Source of the DNA: Xylona heveae TC161
Lineage: Eukaryota > Ascomycota > Xylonomycetes > Xylonales > Xylonaceae
DNA: 64,000 nucleotides
Direction of reading: 5' to 3'
Assembly (NCBI RefSeq): GCF_001619985.1
Contig: NW_017264199.1
Span: forward strand, 124,001-188,000
The notes under the pieces are model-generated. The model saw nothing but the letters and a program-made list of their open reading frames with translations, did not search any database and had not been told where the DNA came from. The position numbers and the translations under genes are program-made. Below are positions 11,714-22,777 of this stretch, in pieces (within the stretch, counting starts at the first letter, position 1; the number at the start of each line of letters is the position of its first letter).

Positions 11714-14113
11714 ATGGACGAGTCAACAAAGTCAATAAAAAACACCAATACAGACGAATTTACCCCGCGGGTATCTTTGCATTATCACGAGGCTAGATCG
11801 ATGAGGCGGCGTAGACTGGAAATGCTTCGTCGTTCAATCATTTATGCCGGCATTGCCGGACTTGTGGCCTGGCTCTTACTGGGCTACTTTACTGACTGGA
11901 CTGGGGTGGTTGCCCGGTGTTCCTCCTCTAGCGGCCACCGTACAGGACTCTGGGATATTAAATGCACCAAAAAATGCTCTGAACAGTTTGAGTGGGATGA
12001 TGTAAGTCTCTTGATGTTTTTATCCCTATAGACACTCACTCGAGTAGGTGACGCCAACTCGTCATCTGATCTATCATTCGTGCTACGATGGTCTGGAATG
12101 TGCTCGTCTTGACGTGCCTATGGACTGGAACCGCACCGATGGGAAAGGAGCGCGTGTAGCCATTGCAATTGTCAAAATACCCGCCAAGGTGCCAGTAACT
12201 GATTCAAGGTATGGGGGGCCGGTTTTGATCAATCCAGGTATGATAGAGACGTCCCTGGAAAAGCTGGAGAATTGGTCTTTTACTCAACGAGTGTCTGTTA
12301 GGTGGACCTGGGGGTTCCGGAACATATCTAGCCATTCGATCAGGTCGGGACATCCAAACAGTTGTCGACGCCGCCGAATCCCCAAGCCAAATAACAACAA
12401 GCTCCTCACTCTATTATGATATCATAGGCTTTGACCCTCGAGGTGTCAATCTAACTACTCCTCATTTCTCCTGCTTTCCTGATGCGTTCTCAAGGCAGGT
12501 CTGGCAAACGCAATTGGAAGCAGAGGGCATTATTGGTGAATCCAAAGACCTCTCAAATGTTCTTTGGACTAGGGCTAAGGCACTTGGCGAGGGCTGTTCT
12601 CGCTCTATGATTAACGGCGAAGATGGAAATATCAAAAATTTCATGAATACATCACCCGTGGTAAGAGATATGGTCGAGATCATTGAACGCCATGGAGAAT
12701 GGCGTGAGACGGAAGCCAGACATTATTTGGCCAACTCAGGGACGCGATTGTCTCTCAAGGACCAGAGCATGGCTTCCAGCAGAGAGGCCATCCTGGAACG
12801 GACGCGTTGGAGAAAGGGTGAAGAAAAGCTCTTGTACTGGGGTTTCTCCTACGGAACGGTGATTGGCGCTACGTTTGCTGCAATGTATCCTGACCTCGTT
12901 GGAAGAGTCGTGATCGACGGCGTTGTCGACACGCCGGACTACTATCAAGGCGGCTGGCTTCATAACCTCCAGGACTCCGATCTCATCGTCGATAAATTTT
13001 GCGAATATTGCTCTAAAGCTGGCCCAGATCACTGTCCGTTCTATACGGAAGGGGGAGCTGAAGGCGTTAAAACCCGGTTTGAGCGTGTTTTGTCGTCGCT
13101 CAAAAAGCAGCCTATTGGGGTACCAGCCAACGCTGCGGAAGGCGCCGAGATTGTCACCTGGACAGATGCTAGGGTTCTCATTATGAATTCCCTATACGTT
13201 CCTTATGAACAGTTTCCAGTCGTCGCCCAAATCCTATTGGAGACTGAGCAGGGAAATGGTACTTCCTTGGCAAGAATCAAGCGCAGCAGAAGATCGCCCG
13301 CCTGTCCCAATACTGAATGCCGCCGCGCCGAACCTTATTCTCAATGGTGTATGCGGCCCGGAGAAAATAATTTTGAAGTTAAAGCAGGTATTCTTTGCAC
13401 TGATGGCGAGAGTCTGCTCGATGATACAAGGGAGGATTTTGAATCATATCTGAGTGAGCTGCGTCGTCAGAGCAAATGGGTAGGAGATATCTGGGCACAT
13501 ATCCGACTGGAGTGCGTTGGGTGGGATCCGCGGCCAAAGTGGAGATTTACTGGTATTTTTCCAACTGTCCGACCGAGTGTTGTTTTTTTGTTGGTTGAAC
13601 ACTTTGCTAAAGATTTTATTTCAGGTCCATTCGGTGGCAAGACGGCACACCCAATGCTAGTGATCGGTAATACGCTCGACCCAGTCACGCCTCTCCGCAA
13701 GTGAGTAATTCTCTAGATTTTGGTTTTTACTCAACTGACCACAGCCAGCGCTTTCAATGTCTCTTCTCGATATGCCAATTCAGTTGTCCTTCAGCAAGAT
13801 TCCGAAGGTGTATGTTTTTCTCTTCCATCCCTCACTTGCGTACTTGGGGAACATATCAAGAAATATTGATTGACTAACTCTTCTACAGCACTGCTCTTTG
13901 AGCGCACCGTCACTATGTACTGCCAAGACTGTGCGTAACTATTTCCAAACAGGAGAGCTTCCTTCCCCAAAAACAGTTTGTGATGTCGATGCAAGGCCAT
14001 TGTTAGGCACTGGTAAAGATGAATGGAGAGGTGAAAGCAAAGTCAAGTCTTGGGAAGACACTGTGCTTCTCAACACTTTGAAGAGACTTATGAAGTCAGT
14101 TTTCTCCGGGTAA
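11714..14113 (+). CDS. Membrane-anchored TAP-type alpha/beta-hydrolase (serine peptidase family)
   Basis: About 696 residues in six exons: 11714-12001, 12048-12237, 12302-13552, 13625-13700, 13749-13809, 13889-14113. The N-terminus is short, cytosolic and Arg-rich ([12 protein letters not shown]), followed by a signal anchor ([16 protein letters not shown]), so it is a predicted type II membrane protein. Next come [15 protein letters not shown] (oxyanion region), [10 protein letters not shown], the nucleophile elbow [11 protein letters not shown] with Ser near residue 342, then GNTLDPVTP (acid) and SEGHCSLS (base His) in the TAP C-terminal domain. The layout matches tripeptidyl/prolyl aminopeptidase-like hydrolases; substrate unknown. 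Long Cys-bearing insertions ([14 protein letters not shown]) suggest a disulphide-rich lid facing an extracytoplasmic space. Confidence 0.9.
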
Positions 14114-14696
14114 ACCGAGTCCTCAGCACAAAGATTACAGCGCATTAAAGGGAGAAAAGCACAGCAAGCGGAGTATTCTGGGCATTGCATTCTTTAGCCA
14201 GCAGTCGATTATGCGTGGCTTTATATATTAGCTGTGGCCCATATACATACATTTCAACTTCTATATTTGCTACGCATTTATGGGAATGAGCCTCTACAAT
14301 TGAAGTTTGTCGATGAATCTGAACGAGCCATTGAAACAATTATGACTCCTGCAGTGGAGAGTTTAGGATAGAGAGCTGTTTGATCGAATGCACTGACAAA
14401 AAGACACAAGCGGATGAAAAACTACTTTTAGGAGAGGGGGCATTTCTATTATTTTTTAATTTTTTCTATTTATAATTTTTTTACATTTTCAGCCGCGCAG
14501 AATTCGTGGTTCGTAAAATGTTCAGACACAGCCTGCACCTGCCACCTACAGTCCATTTTGCGCGGGCTAAACTTCGTCTCGGATAATTACTTTTTCCGCG
14601 TTGCCTTGTCCACGCTTGACGTCCATTCGGTGGGTTCTTTCGAGTTGACCACTAAATCGTTGCGAACAAATAACAGAACAATCGCCGACCACTGCA
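14114..14696. other. Intergenic region
   Basis: Contains an AT-rich run at 14435-14490. No gene seen; it serves as the upstream region of CWC15. Confidence 0.45.
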
Positions 14697-15874
14697 ATGA
14701 CCACTGGTACGAACCATCTTAAATTAGGTGCTTATTTAATGCATAGCTAACTTCCTATAGCTCATAGGCCCACGTTCGACCCGGTAGGCAGCATTTGTCC
14801 ATTGCCAAATGCAACAACTAACAATTTCAGGCCCAAGGCAGGGAGGCCCAAAGGGGACCGGCCTACCACCAACGGTTGCTACCAGCTCACACGCAGCTCA
14901 AATTTCGGTATGGGTATTCGTATTCTATGCATATGAATCCTGTGGCTGAGAAGACCCAGACAACCTGGACAAGGTTCAGCGCGAGAAGCCGAAGTCCGTG
15001 ATCTCAGAGCGGAACTTCTGAAAGCCGAAGCTGCGCATTTCGCAAAAGTTAAAGGCACACCAATAGCCGGCGCCGACGATGAACAGATACCAGCGGAACC
15101 GGCGAAGCGTCAGATTGAAAGCGGCCCCGAATCAGCAGACGCCGCAGATGGGGAAGAGGATCCTCAAGCAAAACGAAGGCGAATATTAGAAGAGTCACGA
15201 GAGATGGACGCGGACTCGGATATAAGTGGGAGTGAAGATAGTGATGAAGATAGGTTAGTTTTTTCGAAGGAGCAAAGGGTCTGGCGGGATCAGTCACTGG
15301 GTCGAGCCGCTAACCTCACCTTAGTGACGAGGATGAAGAGGATGAGACGGCAGAGCTACTACGAGAACTCGAGAAGATCAAGAAGGAAAGAGCAGAGCAA
15401 AAGGAACGAGAGGAACGTGAGAAAGCTGCGGCGGCTGAGGAGCAGCGCGAATTTGACATTGCACGCGGCAATCCATTACTGAACCCTCAGGACTTTAGCG
15501 TCAAGAGAAGGTATTTCACCCTTGTGTCTTTCCTGCCCTTGAAATCAGATTGTGATGGCTTGATGCTAACGGATGATTCAAGATGGGATGACGATGTCGT
15601 GTTCAAGAATCAGGCCCGTGGGACGGAGGATAAACGGAAGAAGGAATTCGTCAATGTGAGTATCAACCTGTTGTTGCTTTTCTGCGTTGATTATTATGCT
15701 GCTTATATTGGTGATTGATCTGACAATTATACAGGATCTTCTTCGTTCTGATTTCCACAAGCGCTTCATGGTATGTGTAGGGACAAATGCATTCAATCTT
15801 CCCATTCTCTCGTCTAATACTGGCTTTCCGAATTTTACTAACCTTGGGTGATACAGAGTAAATACGTGCGTTAA
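14697..15874 (+). CDS. CWC15: Pre-mRNA splicing factor CWC15/Cwf15
   Basis: Component of the NineTeen/Prp19-associated spliceosome. Eight exons: 14697-14706, 14761-14783, 14831-14907, 14960-15253, 15325-15510, 15583-15655, 15735-15770, 15857-15874. The product starts [20 protein letters not shown] and continues [16 protein letters not shown], the near-invariant Cwf15 N-terminus. A disordered acidic middle ([12 protein letters not shown]) and a Lys/Glu helix ([15 protein letters not shown]) follow, ending in [26 protein letters not shown] and [20 protein letters not shown], the conserved C-terminus. Every joint is fixed by these blocks. The first coding exon is 10 nt and the last 18 nt including the stop, so a splicing factor is itself encoded by an unusually intron-dense gene. 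Confidence 0.96.
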
Positions 15875-18229
15875 GGTGCAAGTTGTCTCAAGGAGGATTA
15901 TTCCATCTCAACATCTCGGCGCGTTTGTCTTTTGCCATATTGATTGTGTCTGGCGCGGAGTTTGGACAGGGAGCACTCAGTTTAGATTGGTCCCTTGCAT
16001 TTGGACGGATTACTTGACAATAAACAATTTGAAACAACCCTAGTGCTGACTCTTTTTTTTCCCTCTTTGGTTGTCAGCTTCTTGGCTATTGCAATTTCCA
16101 TCACCCAATGGACTGGATATCATCAAGATAGCCTCGGCATTTCCAGGGGATCATTCATTTAAGACGACCTCGGCCGACTGTGCCGGGCGATTTAGACAGG
16201 TTCGGGGTCTCCGATGTGTTGGACCAGTACCCAAGTTTGAGGGATGCCAGATCCTAGTGCTGTCGGAGGAGATGCTAGTTCAATTGTATAGCCCCACCAG
16301 ATACGACATTTGCAATGAGTGTGTAAAGGAAAACAACCAGTGCAGAGCCGGATCGAGGGCGGCTCGACAAAAACACAGGAAGCGGGGCCCGTTGGACCCT
16401 GGCTTTCAGCTGAGATGGTTACGGCCGAGTCCTGCCGCCAAAGTGGATGCGGGCGCAGCGGAGCTCTTGGAAACCACATTCCGACACAATGACATATCCA
16501 CCTTATCTAGAAAGAATAAAACTACGAGCCTACAAAGTATATCAATTCCTTGAGAGAGTGGAATATATTCCTTCAGGGAGCTCATGGGTAAGGAAGTGGT
16601 GGGATTGCAGACACCGCGGCTACCGGTACGGAGTAACTTAGACTTAAGTCGCTTGTTCACACCGGAAACTGCCGTCGGCTATCTACCTCGGCAAGGGCCG
16701 TGGGTAGGATGATTAGGATGATGACGGTGGCTGCGATGATGCAACTGAGTTGATGTACGCGGCAGTTGGTGATACAAGCTTTTCTCATTATTCCCCGTCG
16801 GCGATGAACCAGCATCACTTGAGTAGTGCCCGGGCTCAGCTCCGTCCCCTCGTCTTGATTCAGCACCATAAAAGTCGTCTCGATTAATTTCTCCGGTGTG
16901 ATCAATTGGCCAGAGTAGGTCCTATACATGCAGGTGGGTAAATGCACATGATCCAACTTGGCTATGTCTCCAGCTTCCAGGATATCTTAATGTGCTACTT
17001 CTATGCCCTGAGAAGCATTGCTATGACCTTGTTTCGTTGTTGGAATGTGCTACAGAACCAGTTTCCTGTAACCGACCGTTTCAGCGTAACCATAAGGTGA
17101 TCCACGGGATGGCTGCCGCAGAGATGATTCGTCATGGGGATGGCCACAGTCGAGCATCAGATGGAGAGCCCCCGTTTACATTTACCCTAGCATGCTGTGA
17201 AGCTGAAGCTAAAAAACCAAGCTTTTAGACTTTAAAATCGTAAGAGACGTGGCATCAATGCAAAATATACTTGTTAAGCTGTGCCACGAAAACTGCCCAT
17301 CACATCAATTCTATGGAACAAGTTGATTAAAAGGCAATTCCAAGCAATGGGGAAGGGAAAAAAAAAAACAAGGAATTGGGAACACCAGTAGTATTGGTTT
17401 ACTGGTTACCTGGAATAGAAACCTATCTCGAGCTCCCAAAGAGCAAAGCGGGGTCAAAAGGGCTGACGGTGGCTTGATGTGCGGGTCGTCTCCTCCATTC
17501 GATCCCGCTAAGGGTCCTTGATGTTGTTTTTTCCCTGATCGACTTTTCTCGACCCAGCTCCATTCTATTCATTCCCCTTTCCCTCTCCCCCCATCCGGTG
17601 CTCCGATGGGACACCAGTGCGGTTCCGGGCAGCTTTGCCTCTTCGCTGACTCCGTCATTTCGATCGCTCTGTTTCTTTCCCACCCCACTAATGATCGAAC
17701 CATATACTACCTACTGGTAAACCTGCTGGGATCCGTCGCCCTGTGTAGCGCAAATGTACCTATCATGACCCAGACAAGTAAGCCATTGAGGGCTATTGCA
17801 ACTACTTTCCATAGCTCCCCTCGAGGGGAACCCCCCATGTGGGACTGGGTCCAGAGCTACAGAGTACTTTGAGGAAACCCTGGCTCTACATGTTGACCCT
17901 TTTTCTTTGGCGCTTCTCTTCTTTCACTTCACCTGGGGAACCAATTGAATGCTGACCTTGGGAGCTTCTCATCAGCTTTCCCCCCCTCCCCCCCCCCGTA
18001 ACCCTGCTGCCCTGCATGCCATTCCACTCTAGTATTTCGTCATAAGAATATGAACGCATCTTACACCACCCCCACCATATATATATGAACCTCACTTCTC
18101 CTGCTTCTTTCTTCTTCCTCTTCCTTTCTGATTTTACTTCCACCTGGATCAAGCTCTTTTACGAATCTCTCTACCTACTCTTTTCTTAACTCGTAAAACA
18201 TTACTTGAGGTATCAAGTCATACGTCATA
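15875..18229. other. Intergenic region upstream of the DDR48-like gene
   Basis: About 2.35 kb. ORFs of 60-160 codons occur on both strands (for example 16071-16553), but none has a domain, splice-supported extension or recognisable composition. ACGGAGTA is at 16628-16635. A C-rich run is at 17978-17998 and pyrimidine-rich leader sequence runs to the ATG at 18230. Confidence 0.5.
17817..17828. promoter_or_regulatory. Palindromic paired STRE-like element
   Basis: CCCCTCGAGGGG is a perfect 12-bp palindrome made of CCCCT and AGGGG, the core of yeast stress-response elements. It lies about 400 bp before the ATG of the DDR48-like gene. Stress control of that gene is inference by analogy with yeast DDR48. 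Confidence 0.35.
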
Positions 18230-19504
18230 ATGTCCAACTACAACGACAACACTTCGGTGAGTCTCGATTAATTTTCAAGCTACCTTTGCTCATCGTCACT
18301 TGAGCCCTGTGGAATTTTGAATCACTTTTGAGCCTAGATTACTTCTTTTCAGCATTTCACGACGTCGAATGTCCAGAGATCTTACGCACGTAACTGAATC
18401 AATGCTAACTGGTACGGTGTCATAGGGCGGCTACGGCGGAAACGACAGCTACGGCGGAGGTAGTGACAACTACGGCGTACGTGACATGACATTCCCCGAG
18501 TGCAATAAAACCACTCTAATACCAATTCCAAGTGCTGACGTTTTCTGGATGATAACAGTCCTCTGGCCGTGGTGGTAGTGGTTTCGGAAACGACAACAGC
18601 TCCTCTGGCTTCGGTAACAACCAATCCTCTGGAGGTTTTGGAAATGATAGCTACGGAAACCAGTCCGGCGGTTATGGGAACGATAACAGCTCCAGTGGCT
18701 TCGGCAACAAGTCGAGTGGTTATGGAGATGACAACACGTCTGGTGGTTCTGGTGGTTACGGAAGCAAGTCGGGCGGCTACGGTGATGACAACACCTCGAG
18801 CGGCTTTGGAAACAAGTCGAGCAGTGGCTACGGCGATGACAACACCTCGAGCGGATACGGCAACAAGTCGAGCAGCGGCTACGGAGACGACAGCACCTCC
18901 GGTGGATATGGTGGTAACAAGTCTAGTGGCTACGGCAACGACAGCAACCAGGTGAGCCTTCCCGATGGACCTGCAATACTGCAAGTTTTACTGACAATAG
19001 CTTAGTCCGGCTCCGGCTCCGGCTCCGGCTTTGGAGGAGGATCTTCCGACTACTCTTCCGGCAACGCCGGCAGTGGCCTAGGTGGCGGCTCCAATGACTA
19101 CTCCTCTGGCGGCAACGACAGCTATGGATCTGGAAACCAGTCCTCTGGTAACCAGTACGGATCTGGCACCACTAGTGGAGCCGGATATGGCAACAAGAGC
19201 AGCTCTTCGGGCGGTAACAATGACGACTATGACAACAGCGGCTCTAGTGGTACGTTTCTTAACAATTCCTGAATAATTGTTTCCCCCCCTAATTTACTGT
19301 ACGCGCGTGCATTCCCCAACTAACACGGTTTCTCTACTGTTAGACTCCAAGGCTGGCAAGTTCCTCGAGAAGGCCGGTGGTATCTTCCACCACTCCGGCC
19401 TCGAGAACAAGGGCCGCGAGAAGCGCGAGCAGGCTGGCTATGGCCAGGGCGGTGACAGCTATGGTCAAGGCAGCGGCGATAGCTACGGCGACTCCAACTA
19501 CTAA
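18230..19504 (+). CDS. Gly/Ser/Tyr/Asn-rich repeat protein, DDR48-like
   Basis: Five exons (18230-18256, 18426-18476, 18559-18951, 19006-19249, 19344-19504) encode about 291 residues. Residues from 10 to about 235 are low-complexity repeats such as SSGYGDDNTSSGYGNK and SSGFGNDN, plus an SGSGSGSGFGGGSS stretch, with no hydrophobic core and no signal peptide. A distinct charged C-terminus follows: KAGKFLEKAGGIFHHSGLE then NKGREKREQAG, an amphipathic segment, ending GDSYGDSNY. The repeat style resembles yeast stress protein Ddr48, and the composition is prion-like, suited to condensates. Whether it is a true orthologue cannot be judged because composition drives the likeness. Repeat units vary, so copy number may differ between strains. 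Confidence 0.8.
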
Positions 19505-19989
19505 ATACGGTGAAATATCCCCTTGTCACCGGTTTTCCCCTCCTTTTCTGAAAAATCCACCCGAAATATCAAGGGTCTATTTATCTCTAATGATACCTGC
19601 TTAGCTCGTTGCTTTGAGGCTTAATGAAACTTTATTCATTGCTTGAACATGAGATTGCCATTGTTTATTGGATTTTGTCGTGACATATCCCTTGCACGTC
19701 GTGTCCTTGAGTAAATGCTTTTTTTGTAGATGAGGATCAACCACTTGACAGCTTCTAATACTACACTACAATAGAATAAGGTACAGCTGCCCTGCCTAAT
19801 GAACATAGAACAGGCATAGTAGAGACGTGGACAGATGCACACAGATAAAGAGATGTAAATAGATGAAAGAGGCCAAAAGAGATGAAAGAGACATACAGGA
19901 CGTAAAGCGTAAAAGCGCATCGAGGCAAGCAAACGTAAAGCGGGCTAAAAAGAAATAGAGAGGCGTAAAAGAAAACAAGACTAGAAAAA
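19505..19989. other. Convergent intergenic region
   Basis: 3' ends of the DDR48-like gene (+) and carnitine acetyltransferase (-). No coding signal. Confidence 0.4.
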
Positions 19990-22149
19990 CTATAACTTTG
20001 CCTTGGGAGGCTCAAGAGTAGGCAGCAAAATGTCACGAATGTCACCCGCGGCTTCATTGAGGAAATGACTAAACCTGTCGCTGCCGAGGCCTTTACTGAC
20101 GACGTTAAACTGCAGGGAATCCTTGAGACACATGTACGCGACGCCGAAGCCGTCATCGACGACCTGGCTCCAACCATAGCCGTTGAAATGCTCTGAGCTG
20201 AGCTGACTGGTGCTGAGGAACCAGTGGCTGCTGTACGAGTAGGCCGGGTCTTGATAAATGGCCGGCAGGGCCTCGCCGTCGCGCAGGAGCATTTTGAGGC
20301 CGAAGAGATGGCGGTCGACGCCTTTGCCGGCAGACGCGTCGGTAATGTAATGGACGTGGCTGGCGACTGCTTTGCGGAAGAGCTCGACGCATGTTTCGGG
20401 CGGAGTGGATGGGTCGGCCATGGCGTTGCAAAAGGCGACGGAGTCGTCGGACACGGACCGACAGGTTTCTGTGCGGCCCTGTTGGAAGCGTCGCGTGGCG
20501 GCGGACTCGTATGTCGGCCGGTTCTTGCCGTACATTTTGTGATACGCTAGTTGGATGACCATCTGGACGTAGGCGTCGGGCGAGCACTTGAATTGCTTGA
20601 TCAGGTTCGTGCCGTATCCTTGGTATGCTTGGACCTTGAGCTGGTGCTGGCCCATGACGTGGTCAAAGTCGCGTTTGGCGCGGGTGATTTCGTCTTGGAC
20701 TTCGGGCGTAATGTGGAATCTGATGACTTGTGGCTCTGGTAGGTTTGAGCGAATCGATGGGTTCTCAAAGTCCAGTTTGTTGTGGGATATGAGCATGTTG
20801 GCATAGTCGTTGAGACGGTGTGTCGGTGTGCCGTCCATCATGGAGTGTTCGCCCATGAAGCCGGACGTGCCGTTGTCGTTGATGATGAATTGTAGAGGCT
20901 TGTCGAACCACCGGTTGCATCCGTCGCCGTGCCAGTACTGGTGCGCGCGTTCTTCGAGAGTGACTGGAGCCGCGTCGTCCAGACAGACTACAAAGGACGA
21001 AGATTCAATGGTCTCGAGAGCCGATTTGTTGGACGGATGGGCGGCGATTAGTAGATTTCGAGCCTAGAGAACAATTCAATGACCCGTTCAATCCAGAGAC
21101 TTTTAATTTTCTTCTTCACGTATGGGACTTACGTCTGTCCATATGTCCCGATTCTCAGATGTCAATGCTCCCACTGCTGGCGCTTTCTCGGCGGTCTCGT
21201 AGATTCTGCGAAATTGCTGTTCCAGCTCGCTCGTGTTCAGCTGCTTACCATCCACTTCATGCATGAGCTTGAAGAATTGGTTCTTGCGTATCACCACGAT
21301 ATGTTTGTTTTCAGTGTGGCTATGCTTGACAGGATAGTCGGCAGGCTTTGCAGGAATACGGCAAGCATTGAACATCCATTCGTAGCTGGACATTGCAATC
21401 GGCAGCTTCTTCATGTATTCTGGCTCCAGCGTTGCTCCGTCCACTTGCTTCTTGAATTCTAACACGGCCGTGGTCAAAGCTGCCGCACGTTTCGCGGGGT
21501 TGCGCCGCCTCCGGTCGTCCCGGTGCGAATAAAAGTAACTGACATACGGCACCACCGGGTCACGATAGGCTAAATAGGCTGCATTGTTCCACCAGTCGTA
21601 AATCCAATTTTTCACATTGGGATCCTCGCGACGCGCAACAAGTCTCTTTTGTAGTTCTTCTCCAATGCCGCCTGAGCTAATGAACTCGGCAACAGCGCTC
21701 TTGGTCCGGTTCAATTCCTCTGGTGTCAACAGCGGGTGTACGGACTTGACGTAGCGCTCGGCGGTCTCTTGCAATGTCGGAACGGGTAGGCGCGGCAGTG
21801 AATCTTCAAAACGAAGCATAGGACCCTTTGACAGGTCCTCTTTATAGCCTAGAAATATTCGCACACCCAACGTCAGCGAGGTCTCCTTTCCCCGAACAGA
21901 GCCCTGGCAGCATTTCAGCCAAAGAGAAATAAAAGAGATATTACGAACCGGCGGGAAGAGCCGCAGTATGATTCCGAGCTCTGGAGGGCGCCATGAAGGA
22001 TGTCTGAAGAGCACCTCTAGTCAGCCAAACACTGAACAGACTTGAAGCAGCACCAATATTGATCTTACGATTAGAGCAGCCGGTGGGGCAGGGAATTTAG
22101 TTCTAAGAGTTGAAGCAGCGAACCGAAATCGGAGAGGCGCGATAAACAT
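19990..22149 (-). CDS. acuJ: Carnitine O-acetyltransferase, mitochondrial and peroxisomal (acuJ type)
   Basis: Transfers acetyl groups between CoA and carnitine, needed for growth on acetate and fatty acids. Exons 22149-22069, 22003-21949, 21848-21133, 21063-19990 encode about 641 residues. The N-terminus, starting MFIAPLRFRFAASTLRTKF, is a classic Arg/Ser-rich presequence. An internal in-frame ATG (21994) begins MAPSRARNHTAALPAGYKED and could give a form without it. The body has LPRLPVPTL, DWWNNAAYLAYRDPVVPYVS, the catalytic His in GEHSMMDGTP, and HWFLSTSQLSSEHFNGYG. It ends PPKAKL, and AKL is a peroxisomal PTS1. A. nidulans AcuJ is known to be dual-targeted; the same arrangement is visible here. 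The exon 2 acceptor (cttcag) was chosen because it keeps frame. Confidence 0.94.
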
Positions 22150-22227
22150 TACAAAACAAAGGCCAAGGCGCTGGCCAGGCTGTCAATAAAAGAAATATCA
22201 AAGAGGGAAAGGAAGAGACGAGAAATT

Positions 22228-22233
22228 CCGAGG
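22228..22233 (-). promoter_or_regulatory. CCTCGG hexamer upstream of acuJ-type gene
   Basis: CCTCGG on the coding strand, 79 bp before the first ATG. CCTCGG is the in vitro site of the FarA/FarB fatty-acid regulators in A. nidulans. One hexamer is weak evidence alone; a second lies at 22380. Confidence 0.3.
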
Positions 22234-22379
22234 TCTATATGTCAATACGGATATAAGGAAACGAGAAGTTAGACTCTATGTATTACGTCGGGAAAGTAAA
22301 GGTCGTTGATGATGCCGAGTAGAAGTCGTCCACAGAGTAAAATGGCATATGCAATGCAGCCAGATGGATGAACCGAGTA

Positions 22380-22385
22380 CCGAGG
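22380..22385 (-). promoter_or_regulatory. Second CCTCGG hexamer upstream of acuJ-type gene
   Basis: CCTCGG on the coding strand, 231 bp before the first ATG; candidate FarA/FarB-type site by match only. Confidence 0.3.
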
Positions 22386-22777
22386 TGGTTTTGTGTGTTT
22401 GTGTGTCTGGGGCCGGACGGTGTAAGCCAACCAAGTGTTTCCCCAGATTGTTGCGGGTTTTAAGTACATAAGCCGATAATAAACCAAGGGGCCGACTGAG
22501 TCTGGGGAAACCCCTCCCTTTCTTCGGACTCACGGAAGCTAAAACGAATGCAGGTGGAGGCGAAACGTCAATTCTTCACAACACAGACTAGTAATGTAAA
22601 CGTTAGAAGGTCACAAGGAATAATCAAAAGACCTTAGAGCAACGATCTCGACTCTAGTGCTAATGCTACCAATAACGAGAAAAAAAAGACAGAAAACGAA
22701 GGTTTCTTCATATGATGCAATATTATAACATGGCGCAAGACGAGCGTGATCCCATCAACGCCCCTCTTATTAGGGCA

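Larger units (their letters stand above)
22150..22777. other. Upstream region of carnitine acetyltransferase
   Basis: 628 bp between two minus-strand genes. No gene seen. It carries two CCGAGG hexamers. Confidence 0.5.

Noticed and set aside
16071-16553. 160-codon plus-strand ORF after CWC15
   Set aside because: Mixed composition, no domain, opposite-strand frames of similar length, no splice extension.
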